Notes: generated by a model from the sequence alone, not told the origin. A stretch of 64,000 bases of DNA from Lithospermum erythrorhizon (GCA_019722365.1 JADFUC010002449.1:55995-119994), one strand, 5' to 3'. Counted from the stretch's first letter, positions 1-18,048 are shown. Translations and numbers: made by a program.

Positions 1-15
1 GGGATGGAGGTAGTA
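1..15. mobile_element. Right end of a truncated Stowaway-like MITE
   Basis: The window opens with GGGATGGAGGTAGTA, which matches the usual Stowaway terminus (inverse of TACTCCCTCCATCCC) followed by the TA target duplication. The rest of the element lies outside the window. It is a short match to a known terminal pattern, so only moderately supported. Confidence 0.5.
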
Positions 16-2770
16 TTTTTATAATAAAATGAAAAAGTTGCTCGGAATCAAAGGTTTAATTTCAAATATCAATCAAAATGAATTAGTTGTTTGTGCATAG
101 TCCAGTTTGTACGAATTCGATCATTACTTTCATAATATATGCTTTTCCGTTAATTTTTATAAGAAATTATGTTGACAAAACATTGTTTGTAAATCACAAA
201 AATACATGTCCATCATAAAAATCATTGAATAATGAATGAATAAACTCACAATATTTTAATGTTTTGGGATTTTTTCCCACACAAAGTAGGAAATTAAACG
301 AATATCGCTTAATTGTTATTGATGATCATAAAATGCTACTTGATGATATTGACGGGCAGTGTTATTGATACTATAAAAGTGATACAATGGAGCTATGAAC
401 CTAACCATATGCAGTTATGGATCGTTAAACATCGATTATATGGACTATGACTTATGTTTTGTTTGCCAAATGTTGAAGCGTTTCACGATATGAGGCTTAT
501 GTTTGGTTACAAATTTAGTTGCCATTTTGAAATAGATGCTCCGTTTTGAAATAGATGTCAATCAAATTGAATATACATATTTCATAGTCCTCCCGTTTTT
601 AGTTATCGTTTAACCGTTTCTACGTAGATTGGGAAAACAGTAAAATGACAAATCAATATATTGGTTTAGGAAAATTAGTCAAAAAGTAAATTGAAAATGT
701 AAAAATACTATTTATTATCCTAAAAGCGACAGTATAAAAAATAATTTTTTTGCTAAAGCGACAACTATATAAAAAACATAGGGAATTATAAATTAATAAA
801 ATTTATATACAAATATTAAAAGGCTGCCTGCCGATTTAACAGGATGAGGCCAGGATGAATAGAAAAATATTCAGTTAGTATCACTGGGAGCGATCAACAA
901 CCTGCTAAACCGACCAGCTTGCTCATTTGTAATGGTAGGAGATGAAGTCATGAGGCGTGCTTGCTTTGATTAATAGGCTTTGGGCGTGCTGGCGTTTTTT
1001 TAAAAAAGCAGGTTAGATCATTCGTTTTAGGCCAGGTCGTAGATCTTTCATTGTTTAAAATCCGCCCACTCTATTCTTTCGTCGATTTGAGGTTAGTTTG
1101 TTATATACGGGTAGGCCAATGCTTTGCTTGATAGATATTTGAAAGGATTTTAGAGTCTTTTTAGCCACTTTGATAGATAATTGATATAAATATTTGAAAT
1201 AGCAATTGTTAAAAGTCGTCAACAATTATGACACATTAAGGCCCAATATTAACTTTCTAGTGTCATTTTTTGTTTTTTATAACAATTTTTTTTCTTTTTG
1301 AATCTCACTAATTTTTTTGTTTGTTAATAATATGTTAATTAAATAATAATTCATCTTTTTATTTTAAAAGATCTACAAATAAAGCCTAATTTCATTTTAT
1401 TTGGATAATAGAAAATATAAGTAAAAATTATTGGAGATATATCGTAAGGTATATGTTGGTAATATGGAGGAAATAGAAAAGCAAATTATGGTATGAAATA
1501 TTTATTGTTGTGAAGTGTAAAAGTTATTAGAAATATTTGATGAGGTGGAGAAGGAATAATCTGATGTGGAAAAAAATATTTGTGTTTTGAAAAACTTATT
1601 GGTGTGGTAGTCTTAGTTTTATTAAAAAATATCGGGGCTAATTTCATCACACATTAAATAATACCTAAAATTAGATTTTGAGGCAAATTTTAACATATAG
1701 GTATTAAAAAATATTTGCTATCTCTTAAATAAAATAAATAATCACCCTTTTCTTGTCCAATAATCCCTTTAGAGTTGTTCTAGAAGCAGAGCCAAAACCA
1801 GGCATACAGAACTAGCTCATGCAAATTTCAAATTTTAAAGGAATAGAGTGCACAAAAAATAATAGAAATTAACATTAATTCTTGGAAATAAATAAATTTG
1901 GACGTTGACGTGCTTAAATTATAATAAAAAGGTCATTATAATGACCTTTAGTCATTAATAAATTCAAATCATCAAAAATTAGAGTATAACTTTTATACTT
2001 TTATTTAAATAAATAATATGTCATTATAGCAGAAGCTAAATAGTTTGCCAGGAGCCAATTTGGCACCATTTATAAGCCAAGTAGAGCTTGAGCAAGGCCT
2101 TGATTGAGCTCGGCTACCCACCTCACCCCCATCCTTACCCTACCCAACCCACCCCCACTCCATTCTCACAGCAACTGAGCAGCACCACCATTCACAAAAA
2201 GTCCAATTTATTTTGTCGTATGATTGATAATAAGCTGAATGAGTAAAGCTACTACTTTCTTTGATTTTGGTAAAGTTGAGGCGATAAGTAAAAGCAACTC
2301 TACCAAATTTTCGGGTAAGCAAAACATTCTTCCAACTCCATCATATCAATCAATTAAAAGTTCAACTCTTTTTTTTGCAATAAGTTTACTCGGCAAATTA
2401 TTACTAATGATTCTACAGACTTGATTTTTGGGAATCGTGATGGGATTTTGGACTGCGTTGTTATACACACACCCAGAAACGATTAATGTTTGGAGCGAAA
2501 TAATTATTTTTGTCCACGGTGGTAAGTGTGATAATTCTGAAATTATTTAGAAGTAAAATAGTAAATTTTGAATTCTAAAAAGAAACAACATTAGAGATGT
2601 GTGTATATTGTTTAGATTTTGGAGGAAGGGATTTTTAAAATATAGTGATGTCCAAATCAATTCTAACGAGTTTAATTTCGTAGAATTAATAATCTAATCG
2701 AATTGTTTTATATATTTCATTTCAATCACGGCTTGGAGTAATTAATGAATATATTAAATTTAAATATTTA
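16..2770. other. AT-rich intergenic DNA, no gene seen
   Basis: About 2.75 kb of AT-rich sequence in which the longest open frames are near 60 codons and look random. I see no recognisable protein, tRNA or rRNA signature. The 2100-2160 stretch is C-rich (CACCCCCATCC-like) without an obvious function. Confidence 0.6.
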
Positions 2771-2842
2771 GCCAGTCCATATTTCCCCCCAACCCTCAGT
2801 CCTCCCGCCATCTCAATTACAGCCGACACCCACCAACTACCG
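2771..2842 (+). other. Candidate 5' UTR exon of the DHFR-TS gene
   Basis: A pyrimidine-rich, C-rich stretch follows an AT-rich TTAAATTTAAATATTTA block and ends at a plausible donor (ACCG/GTACAT at 2842/2843). Composition and position suit a plant leader exon, and a good acceptor (TTGTTTCAG, ending at 4991) lies at the first coding exon of the gene downstream. This is inference from composition and splice consensus only; there is no transcript evidence here. Confidence 0.25.
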
Positions 2843-3860
2843 GTACATAATTTTATTATTCGTTTCATTCCTAAAAAATTGTTTTGCCTTATATTTTGAT
2901 AAGTTGACTTTTATAATTTCGAAATTAAATATTTTTGAATTTTCTGAGAAAATATATCAAAATAGAGTATTTTCAATTTTATTTACTATTAATATATGAT
3001 AATTTTGATTCAAATTAATGTTATATGTATCAATTAAGAGTTAAGGCATTAATGTTGTGAGCTTCGGGTGTTAATTTTATCAATTTCTTGGTTCCACTTG
3101 TAATAAATCAAGTTGTTGTCCATTAAGTCTGACATTTATGCATTTTGTATAAGTTAACTTTCGTGTTGTCATATTTTTGTTTATATCTGATGTTGGTTTT
3201 AAAAGAATCTTTTTTAACGAAAGATGAGGCTAGGGTTTAAATTTGGGGAAGAAGAAGGTGGAGGTGCTTTTTCAAAAAAAATTAAAAATTAAAATATATT
3301 GTTAGTGGACTAAATTACGCCTTTCAGTTTTCAATCTATTTCATAGAATTTTCATTTTAATGGAGAAAATGTACGGAAGTAGTCCATTGAGTCGTTTTAT
3401 AAACTTGAGTGATCGATTTGGGTCGAAAGTGACTATGACTGTTCGAAATGGTAAATAAATGATGTCAAAAGCCATTTGCCCTATTTTTTGCTGCAAAGTT
3501 TAATCGATGTATGTATATTTACATTTAATGAAGTTATGATTGAAATTATTTTGGGATTAGAATTGTTGTTTAATTATTTGTTAAAGATTTAATTGGATAC
3601 TTAATATATGATGTTATTCTGCATTGGGTTTATAGTTATCCTCCATATTTGCATCTTTTTACTGTAAGTCCATAGTTGAAATATGCATACGTTGTTTAGT
3701 GGTTCGTAGTGGCGAAGCTCCAAAAATCCGCTATTGGGCCGCTATTTACCGTGATGCTGTATAGCGTTATGCTACTGCGACGCACCGTTAAACCGCTATT
3801 TACCGATATTCACAACTATTCACTGTAGTCAGAAACTCAGAATTAGTGTTTGTTTAAGTA

Positions 3861-4092
3861 CTCCCTCCATCCCAAAAGAGTGCCCAACTTTGAATTTTGA
3901 TGGTAACCAAGTATTTTTTTTATATGTCGTATAATATTTAGTGATTTTTATATCGAATGCTAGTATTTTTAATTTACTTCACTACTAACATTGATACTTT
4001 TGAGTGAAACAAATTTACGTGTATTAAAGCTTTAAAATCTATAAAGTTGACCATTGGAAATCACACTAGACAATCTTATTGGATGGAGGGTG
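3861..4092. mobile_element. Stowaway-type MITE, 232 bp
   Basis: Terminal inverted repeats CTCCCTCCATCCCAAAAGAG at the left and its imperfect inverse (ATTGGATGGAGGGTG) at the right are flanked on both sides by TA (3859-3860 and 4093-4094), the classic Tc1/mariner-type target duplication. Length, AT-rich interior and lack of coding capacity fit a Stowaway MITE. It lies upstream of DHFR-TS, probably in its 5' UTR intron or promoter. Confidence 0.85.
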
Positions 4093-4938
4093 TATTTATA
4101 ATTGAGATTATTTTTCTTCTAATTGGGATTCTCTCGAAGGAAGGCAGTGTTCATGCAGTCAATGCTCTTGACTTGCTAATCCAACTCTTCAGTGAAGAAG
4201 AGTTTTCCAATCTCATTCTAGTTAATCTATAGAACAGTTACTTTTGAGCTCAAATTGAATCAGTAACTTATGCAAATTGCACGGATTTTGAAAAATTGCT
4301 CAAGTATATTCTTGATGTGGAAATTGAAAAGATTATAGACGAAAGTAGTTGGTTAAAGTATTGTAAGTGTCATTTTTGTTTTAGTCCCCGAAATGGACTA
4401 CTTGTATTTGACTTCGACTGTTGTGATATCTGCTAATGTATGTTGTCTTTTCTGACTAAAACGTTTCATAAAATTATGGAAATCAAAGGTCAGATTTTCA
4501 TTTATTTCAATACTTTAACATATTAGTTAACTTGAAATAGACTTCGATGAGCATCATGCTCTCCTTGATTTGGTATTGAGAGGGTATTCTTTGGAATATA
4601 GGTTGCAGATAGCAAGGGAGGTGCAAGGTGTATATGAAGAAGTGTCCTCAAGAAACATGATGTTAGTAGCTGTTGTCTACTAGAGTATTTCACGCAATGT
4701 ATTTAGAATGAAACATTGTACACTACTTTTGAAGATTCATCATCACTTGATCCGGCCTTCTTACGAGTTCATTTTAGTTGCCAAATTTAGGAAGGAAAGG
4801 TCTCCTAACTTTAATTACTGTACTGTTTGAAAAATCTTTTCCTAGATTTATTGTTCTTAAATTAGAAATAAGTGTTTGATGTCTAATAGTTTCTGCGAGT
4901 GCTATATCACCATTTGATTCTTTTTGTAGTTCCTGCAT

Positions 4939-8595
<3,657 letters not shown>

Positions 8596-9205
8596 GTTCA
8601 AAATCTATACTTACTGCTTACTCTGCTGGTCCCACAACAATGCCATATCTTTCGTTTAAGAATTTATTTATTTTCCTTTGCATTAGAGATCTTCATCATG
8701 ATTACTTGTTTTTGCCCTAGGCATTATGGTTTATATGTGTGCACCACATATTATGTCTCCGATCCTTAATTATAATTCATGAGGTAGAAGATAGGGTGGA
8801 AATAACACCCACTAATTCTAATCTTTAATGTATAATAATCATTATATTAAACCCATAATATTAGAATTAAATTTTTAATATTACATGAAATATAATTAAA
8901 TTATAATTGATTAAATAATCTAACAAAAATAGCTCTAATAATATTACTAGCCTATCAGTAACCATAAATATTGAATATGTAAATAAGATAAATAACAAAA
9001 AATAAGCAAACAATCATTTATTACTCCGTATTAGAAAGTAAGTAATACAACTATTCACAACAATGACCACGTGTAGCACAATAGAAATGATGTTCTTGAT
9101 TTATTATACAAAAACAAGAGATATATCTACTTTAAATTTGTGAAGAAGAACAATCTAAGAAAAATAGAATGAAAACTACTGTAATATAGTGAGACAACCA
9201 ATTAA

Positions 9206-9433
9206 TTACAAAACATGTACAATAATGAATACTAGTGACTGAAATGGTCCCAAGCGTACTACGTTGTCTCTCCAATCTCCATCATATGCATAGAAATGAC
9301 AGGCGCTGTTGACCAATATAATAGAAGTCTTCAAGTCCGTCGGTAACTGATAACGAATTATCTTCATTAATTTTGGAGAGCCAATTGCGGATTCGGTATT
9401 AGATAATGAAATCCAATTACATGTTAACCCCAA
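9206..9433 (-). pseudogene. Unrecognised gene-like fragment
   Basis: A minus-strand open frame of 75 codons has a balanced composition unlike the surrounding AT-rich DNA (for example PTDLKTSIILVNSACHFYAY, then GDWRDNVVRLGPFQS). Just upstream on the same strand (9450-9640), another frame is also protein-like and Cys-rich (CCKLF, CCGFVLFETSK). I do not recognise the family. It could be the last exons of a decayed gene or chance. There is no neighbour to inform its role. Confidence 0.25.
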
Positions 9434-10769
9434 CTAATTACATTATTATATATTCCATATCAGTCTTCGAAAATGGCATAAATCTTGTAGTCATATACAT
9501 TGACGAATAATATACATTCGTCATTATTTTGGACGTTTCAAAAAGAACAAATCCGCAACATACATTTGTACCACTTTCGGAGAATAATTTGCAACAGTCA
9601 TAAGATTTGAGACAGCTTGGAGAAGCGATTTACGGTTAAATTAATGACATGATTCGTGTGTTCATTAATCTTCATATATACCAAATTTTAACGTAAAATG
9701 AGTGCAACGTTCTTAAAATGTGCGAATTCTAGATGAATGCAATTGAAAAAAAAAAAGTGTACCAAAAATTATTACATCTGCTAATTAGAATGTGTCTCAA
9801 AATTCGTTGAAGCAAATTGAGTACGTATTGCAAAGTTAGAAATAAGCTTATATAATTGTCAACAATGATTTTTTTTTTAAGAAAATGCTACGTATTAACT
9901 AAAATGTATCAAAAGAAGAAGAAAATATTTTATAAAATGATATAATTTATATTTTTAATCATTAATGAACAAAAAGTTTAATGAACCGCAAAGTTTCCAC
10001 TTGTCTTCAACTCTCTATAATATGCTAACGTTGTATGTCATCAATTGAATCATTTGGATGGAGGAATAGTTAAATCATTAGTAATTTTAGGCTTAATTTC
10101 TTCACATCACTGAACTTTGTCGAATTCCGGTTTGCGAATTTTGTGTCGGGTCGGATTGCCCCTGAACTACCCAAATTAATAACCGATTCGAGATTGGCCG
10201 CAGCCTAGACTAACTATAATAGATCAGTTGATCACTCAACTAACTATAATCGATCGTATTGCGCACTTGATAAGTTTTAACGAAGGGCTAAAATGACGTT
10301 ATCTGAATATTAAATTATTACAATTATTTTATGTATTTGAAAATTGACATGATACAATATATATACACTTTTGATTTTAAAGCCGTAGTAGATTGATATC
10401 GAATATAACAAAAATTAATGAAATCCTAATGATCGAGTTCGGACGATTGAGCCAATGGCCGGTCCAAAAAGTTCGAGGCAGCGAAAAGAATTTAAGCCGT
10501 AATTTTATCTTATAGTTGAAACAATGTCGTTCTATTATGTTATCCGTTGAAAGTGTAATGCAATCTCACTCATTTTATGGTAGTTTTTAATTTCATCTAT
10601 AAGACAAAGATTAATACTATTACAAAAAAATATTTAGACATCACTCAAAAATCACTTGGAGCGTCCTGGCAGTAGTAATTAGATGTGACGTCTAAGTCAT
10701 AAACGATAGCACGAGTGCCATCTAAGTGAAAAAAATTCAAAAAAATTTATTTATATTTATTAATACATA

Positions 10770-10838
10770 ATATGTAAAATATAAATAGATTATATCTTAC
10801 ATAATAATGTAAAATATAAATAGATTATATCTTGAAAA
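10770..10838. repeat. Tandem duplication, AT-rich, about 35 bp unit
   Basis: The motif ATGTAAAATATAAATAGATT followed by ATATCTT occurs twice in direct orientation, in adjacent copies. It is too short and AT-rich to assign to an element. Confidence 0.7.
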
Positions 10839-10907
10839 TTCATACCAATTGAAATGTTTATTATTCATATTCATCTCTTACAATTATAATTTATAACAAA
10901 AACTATT

Positions 10908-11092
10908 AAATTTTACATTAAAAAATAATGCTATAATATAAGATTATTAAAAAAATAACATCTTCATTTTCATCCATATCCGTTATTATTCTTCATTCAC
11001 AATATTAAATTTTATATTAAAAAATATGCTATAAGATAAAATTACTAGAAAATTAACATCTTCATTACATCCATATCCATTATTATTCTTAA
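10908..11092. repeat. Direct duplication of about 85-95 bp
   Basis: Two adjacent copies (about 10908-10994 and 11010-11092) share AAATTTTA(C/T)ATTAAAAAAT, AACATCTTCATT and CATCCATATCC(G/A)TTATT in the same order. This is a simple local duplication, with no coding content. Confidence 0.7.
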
Positions 11093-11483
11093 ATTTCCAC
11101 GATGCATAGCGATAGAGGTGAGTTAATTCTTGTAGAGATCTTTCGTTTTTCGTATTAAAACACACACAAAACAAAAATGAAACAAAATAAGAATTGAACT
11201 TTAAGAGAAGTTATCAAAAGATTATAGAATAAAGATATTGTAATTTACTATTAGTATTATCACGTTATCTTTCATAAGATTTCGAAATTAATTATTTTGG
11301 AATTGCGTGTCAGTATATAAATTACTTTTTATTCACTAATCCAAAAATACAAAATTGATATCATTGAATTTTTTTTAAAAATATTTTCATAATATTATTT
11401 TCTTTTTTGTAATTTTTCATAGTATATATAAAAAATAATTGATGGTCCAAAGCTTGAACCATCGAAAATAATAAACTTAATCC

Positions 11484-11830
11484 CTATACAGCAACAACAG
11501 ATAAACCAATCCACTTGCATATATCAAAGTTATCTTCAGTATGAGGAGCCAAATGCTTCTGCCAACCCCTAAACATCCATAATGCATAAAGAATCATAGT
11601 GCAGGGAAAAACTGAAGATGCTATTGCATATGTGTTTGACATTGCTAGATAGTTTCTTACCATTTCATTTTCTAACCTGTGGTATGAAATCAAAGTCCAT
11701 ATTGAATTCGCTTAGTAATCTACTAATCTTCAAAAGGTGCTTATTGGTTTTCCAGTAGAAAATAGATCACCTAAGACATTAGCATCACTTCCAAGTGTCA
11801 AGTTATCTGACAAAGACATCTTTCTATACT
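11484..11830 (-). pseudogene. Possible relic of a membrane-protein gene
   Basis: The minus strand carries a 69-codon frame (11484-11693) with a hydrophobic stretch (YAIASSVFPCTMILYALWMF) followed by a polar segment and a second hydrophobic end. Upstream, at about 11740-11820, another short frame begins MSLSDNLTLGSDANVLGDLF. The two pieces may be exons of one decayed or unrecognised gene; no family is recognised and the link between them is a guess. Confidence 0.25.
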
Positions 11831-13255
11831 TCTATAATAACTGACATGGTCTCTCAATAGATATTACTTTAACACGATTACGATGATTGCAATACAACGA
11901 GAGGCTAAATTCCTTCATTAAAGCAAACTAGATAGAACAATTAGATTGCAATACTATTTAAAGGACTCATTTTTATGAATAACAGAAGAATAGTTTAAAG
12001 GACTCATATTTTACAACCTCAAGGAGATGAGTATCACTGCATAACATTGAAAATTATAATGAAAATATTTTAAATAAACATAAGGCTGCCTAAACATAAC
12101 TCATTATCTTTAGAAAGAACGAATGACCCAGCTTCTAACTCATTATCTACCAAAGCTGAATAAATGCAAGAAATGTGCAAATTGACCATTCCTAATATAC
12201 TCAATGGAAGAAACAAAACAAAGGAGAAAAGCCTCTTGAAATTAGTATGTGAAGTTAGAGTTACCATCAGGAAGCTCAGTATCTCAAGTTTGGTATTCTA
12301 TACTTGGACGACGCTCAGCGTGGCGCCGTTGCGAATGGTTCTTAGACAGCATTTTTGGAAAGTGATATTTAAGTAAGTGATGTTTATTAAATGGTTTTTT
12401 GTAGTAGTACATCTCTTAATTTTTAAACTAATGAGGTATTAACCACTCTTTATTGTTTGAGATTAAATTTACAATTAATTATATTTGGTTGAGATATTAT
12501 AACACTCTTTATTGGTGTGGTATATACTGAAATATTAATTGTTACAGGAAGATATCATGCAAGTGATCTGAGACTGTGAGAGTGAAGATCGTATTTGCTT
12601 TATTTAACTGATTAATTGTAAAATGGTACTTTAATATACATAAAACGACAAAATTGGAGAGATTATTGCTATTTTAAGGAAAGAGATATATATCTAGGAT
12701 TATAACACATACAATCCATGAAATAAGCGTTTTATATATGGAGTATTACTAGTGATAGGCATGCAAATTATTATGAGCTCTCAACGGCTCATGCCATCTT
12801 TCCTTCCGTCTGAAATAGATGATGTCTATCCAAAATTAGCATTGAAATAATTAATTATTTGCTTTTTAATACAACTTTATGTATTAAAATTTACAAGAAT
12901 AACTTTATCATCGTTATTATATCTGTTTTTATTGGTTAATAATCTTACATCACATTGAAAATTGTGAAATTTTATTACTTTGCATTGATTTCGCTAGCTT
13001 CTTTAATAAAATATTTTGGCTAGATAATCAACATTTTGTAGCAGGAGGAGTATTTAATTATTATTATAGATAAACTATTCACTTTCTATTTTTTAAAGAC
13101 AATTATCAGTCCAGATAATAAAACACACATGACACATACAATAGCCTATAAATGATTGACATCTTTACTAGTAACCACACATTGAATTATTAGCTTTAAG
13201 GAAGATATTGTCCAAGTACAAAAAAATTCTGCCTACAAAAAGGTATTCATAAAAG

Positions 13256-16200
13256 ATGGAGATCTTGCAAATTCTTCATATGAACAAAGGAGAAGGAGAA
13301 TCTAGCTATGCTAATAACTCATTTCTTCAGGTGAATTCTTTTTCTTCTAAGTAAGTTGTTGCAGGGTGTTTGTTAAATCGAAAATTGAAGTTTAAAGTGA
13401 ATGGTGAAATTGAATTATTGAATCGAATTATGGTGAATCGAATACTTAAATATTTAGGTGTTTGATAACGAGTTGAAAAGAAAAACTTAGAATTGAGTTG
13501 TTTTGACAACCTTGTCATTACCTTAGTTCATTTACTTATATGAATGTATATTAAATAAATAATCTTATAATAGATAATTAAATAATAAATCTTATTAATT
13601 AGATTATAAATAGTAGTCTAAAATATAATAATTTGATTAAATAGCAAATCCGAATATTATAAATTGAATAGAGAAAGGGATAAAAATTATTAAATTGAAA
13701 ATACAATGAATTAACAAATCCGAGTAGTATAAATATAGCAAATCCGAGTAGTATAAATATAGTAAAAAACAGTATTATAAATAGCAAATTCAGTATTAAC
13801 AATACGATACAATACGTTGAATAAAATCTGGCCCAAGTGAAAATCACAATTAACAAAACAACGAAAAAATAATTGACTTTGCATATTAACAATACAATAC
13901 ATTGAATAAAATACAAAATTAAATTGAAAAATAACACCTCCAGTATTATAAATTGAATAGAAAAGGATAAAGTATTAACGCATGATAAATTGGAGAAAGA
14001 AGAATGTGTAAATTCGAAAAGAGAAGAGTTATTATCTTTTAGGGTTAGGTTTGGGTAAGAGGAGAATTGTGAAATTATTTGATTAAGAGGTAAAAAATAA
14101 GCTAGGAATTTTTTGTTAAAATTTTTGATAAGTACTTAATTTATTAAGTACTTAAAATAATTCATTAACAAACAAGTTTAATAAACTAAATATCGAATTA
14201 ATTAAATTTAAATGCTTAATGAGTTTAACAAACACCCTTAGAGTATGTATATGTCATCTATTATATATATCCAATACTTTGGACAAATCACTTAACCTCG
14301 TTTATCGTTTGTATGCTAAAGCTGTATGTATATATTAGTAATTTAGTTTATTCATAGGGTATTATTTATTAATATAATTAAGAACTCAAGTATATGCATG
14401 ATTTTAAAAATATATTGATGACACTATCAATAATTATTACACCCTTACACTTAATTTATAATTCTATCTTTTGATCGAACTCGGAGATCGAATAAGACTG
14501 AACAAATAAGTCAACTCGAGCCTTGATTTGATCCACATCATCTTAGTTCGATAAAAAACCGTTGAATAAACATTTAAATTCAACTCGACTCATACATAGC
14601 TCTAATAATAATGATGAAAGTAATACTCCATTCTTTTTGTCCATTACTATCATGTTAATTAACTCATATGCAGAAGAAGATATTGTCCATTGGGTATTCA
14701 ACTATCCGAGAAGCCATGAAAGAACTTTTGAGAAACAATTTTCCAGAAAGCATGGGGGTGGCAGATTTAGGATGTTCCTCTGGACCTAATACTCTTGCAG
14801 TGATCTCAGAAATAATTGATATACTTTGTAAAATAAGTTGTCAGATGTCTCGTCCAATGCCAGAATTGAGGATTTCTCTTAATGATCTTCCTGGAAATGA
14901 TTTCAATGGAGTTTTCTTGTCATTGCCAGAGTTCTATGACAAAATCAAGAAAGAAAAGGGGGATTATTTGGAAAGTTGCTATGTTTCAGGTGTTCCTGGA
15001 ACATTTTATGGAAGATTGTTTCCAAGAAATAGTCAGCACTTTGTCCACTCTTCCTCTAGCATCCACTGGCTGTCTCAGGTATAGTATAATACTCCATATC
15101 AAATGTATAATTACTGGCTCTTTCCAAGAATTTTTTTATTTGTCATCATAACAATTATTTTTTTATTTTTTATTTACTTTTCGTCATTCTACATTTCCTA
15201 TCTATTTTTGTGTTTCTTTTTCCTATTATATTTCTAAACATTCAATACATTTGATTTATTTTTTCTTCTTTAATTTAAATATTTCATGAGAATCCGTATA
15301 AAGTCAAAATTTCATCCTCTCAATAATATTTATTAATAGTTGTGTTAAAATTTAGAGTAACAATTAATCGGAGCAAGGGAGTATTGCACTTTTTCAAAAT
15401 TTATGACATTTGTCATGATTATTAGACTCATAAAACTTAAATACTGCAGTAATGATGTAGACTCATAAATATTATTGAGAGTATTAATTAAAAAAAATGA
15501 AAGAGATAAGTTTTCGATCACTCTGTATCGCGAGGAAATATTTTATTATTTATACGCTGTGATCGAATAATAAAACTTTGTGAGAAAATTTTCTTTTAAG
15601 ATAAAGAAATTTATCAAACGACGTGCCGACTATCAATCTAGCTTATCTCCTCACGTGATGCCGACTTCTTTCTACAAAGATAACTCGACTCTCGATATGG
15701 ACTCAGCCTATTGAGTTTCTGGGTCATGACTGGACAGGCCTTATTTGCACTTGGTCTGACGTATGGTCCAACCTGCGCTGAAAGATCCCCGATCCTCGCT
15801 ACATGCGACTGATCTTTAAGATATAAAGCCGAATCTGGACTCTTGACCCCTACGCTGACCCGACATGGCCACGACACACCCTCTTCGACCTGGACATACT
15901 ACCGACCGACGCCGAATCTCTTCGATACGCGCTTGCAAGACTTGACGCGGACGACTTGATACGTGTTCGCGACGCTTCGCTGCATTGCCTTCACGTACTC
16001 TGACAGTATTCGCCGATTTCACGATTTAATTTCATACATTTAAATAAAACTCGACACATCAGATATGGACCTTCGTGCTCGATAATAGTAGTTGTATAAT
16101 AATATAATCAATTATATTATTATAACTAAGCATGCATGCATCTAACAACTGACATAACCTCTAATCAGCTCTTTTTTTCTTCATATTTTCGAATATATAT

Positions 16201-18008
16201 GGGTATTTATAGGCTTCGGCTTGTTTATGATTGGTCGATCCATCTTCAAAGTGCATCATGACCTAAAGTAGCTTGATTTCGGCGCATAATTGACCGTCAA
16301 TACCCCATCCCACTGTTTCCAAGAAATGGAGTTGGGAGACTATCAAGGTTTTTTTTGTGTCAAAACTCAATTCTATTTATTGATCCCGATATTTTCTTGC
16401 TTCATTAATTTAGTTCAAGATTCTTTCTAAACCTAATTTCTTTGGCTTAAAAAATTGGTGGCTTATTTAATGTAAAATTTAATTTTAACCTAAAATTAAT
16501 ATCAGCCCTCAATCATTTAAACCCTATTATTTTCTCCCGCCTTGAATTTAATTCAAAAGCTCGGTGAACCCTAATCAAACGTGTAATCGTAGGATCGGTT
16601 GAAAATAATTAAATTAATAAATCTATAAAAACAAATTTATTAATTAAAATAATTATCTACACACTCATTACGTTATCTAACTCTACATTTTTTTCTAAAT
16701 TATCCTACGTAAATGAAAGAGAAAACTTTTCTATCACTCAGAAGTTATCCAACTCACTTTATTTTTTCTAAATTACCTTTAAGTAATTATGATATGGTCC
16801 TTAAGTACTTTTAATAATGTTATCAATCTTTATAGTATTTTATTCTCGATGAATTTAATCCTTAGAAATTGCAGTTGGATAGCGGTCCCCAAAAAAGACG
16901 AAACGTAACATACGTACATGATAACTAAGGACAAAAATGCAATTCATTATAAACCACGTAAATTCATAAATTTTTGTGTAAAAATAAAAGAATTAATATT
17001 ATATAAATGAATAAAATATACAAAAATTAGGGCAATAACTTAATTTTAATAATAAATAATAAAATTTATTTCGTTAATAAGAAAATATAATTTTCAAAAT
17101 TTTATACATCACTACTCCCCATGCCCCTAATTCCTCCCATGATAATAATTATCTTATTGTATTACTATCAAATTTACTGATGAATTAAGGTAGCAACGCT
17201 ATAAGCAAATGAGGCAAAAGGAATAATCTTAAGAGTGAGACCAAGTTATTGAGTAGACTGTAGAAGATAACAAATTTTTCGAAAGTCCAGGGTTGCATTG
17301 GCCTACATAAAATTGTTGATCTTAGGCTCCTTTCGTAAAACGGAGTCGATAGTACGGAGTAACTTAAATGGCATAATTCATTATTAATTTGGTCAATAAA
17401 TTTAAATACCATCGATTTTAAATTTTTAACAGAAAAATTGTTTGAAAACCTTTTACTTAGGACATGTTAAATTTGAAAACTGAAAATTAAAGTTTGAAAT
17501 CGAAAATCAATGTCCGAAATTGAATTATAACCGAATTTGAACATAAAAGCATTGGATAATTGCTTCAAAGAAGATTTAAATCAATTGTATTGATAATCTT
17601 CACCCTACTCTATTTCATTTAACATATATGCATTATTACATATTAAATAAATAATACTACACAGATAAATAAATAATAAATACATATTAAAATATATTAA
17701 TTATTATTATTATTATACTGCATTCTATTATTATTATTAATTATAATAATAATTATTAAATTATCATTATCATTATTAGAATAATTATTATTATTAATTT
17801 ATTATTATAATTATTGTTATTATTATTATTAATATAATTATAATTATTTATTTTTACTATTATTTTATTATTATTATTACATTATCATATTATTATTATT
17901 ATTATTATTATTTATTATTTATTATTTTTATTATTTTTGTCATTATTATTATTGTTATTATTATTTTATTTTTATTTATTATTATTTCTTTTATTATTTT
18001 TGTTATTA

Positions 18009-18048
<40 letters not shown>

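Larger units (their letters stand above)
8596..13255. other. Intergenic region with scattered repeats and weak open frames
   Basis: 4.7 kb of AT-rich DNA between the two intact genes. Apart from the two weak open-frame regions and the duplications listed separately, I see nothing recognisable. Several poly-A/T runs and isolated fragments like ACTCCGTATT could be ends of old MITEs but lack partners. Confidence 0.6.

Noticed and set aside
14562..14789. 75-codon frame beginning upstream of SABATH exon 2 as a separate gene
   Set aside because: Wrong frame relative to the conserved exon and starts in intron 1; it is a shadow of the SABATH exon.
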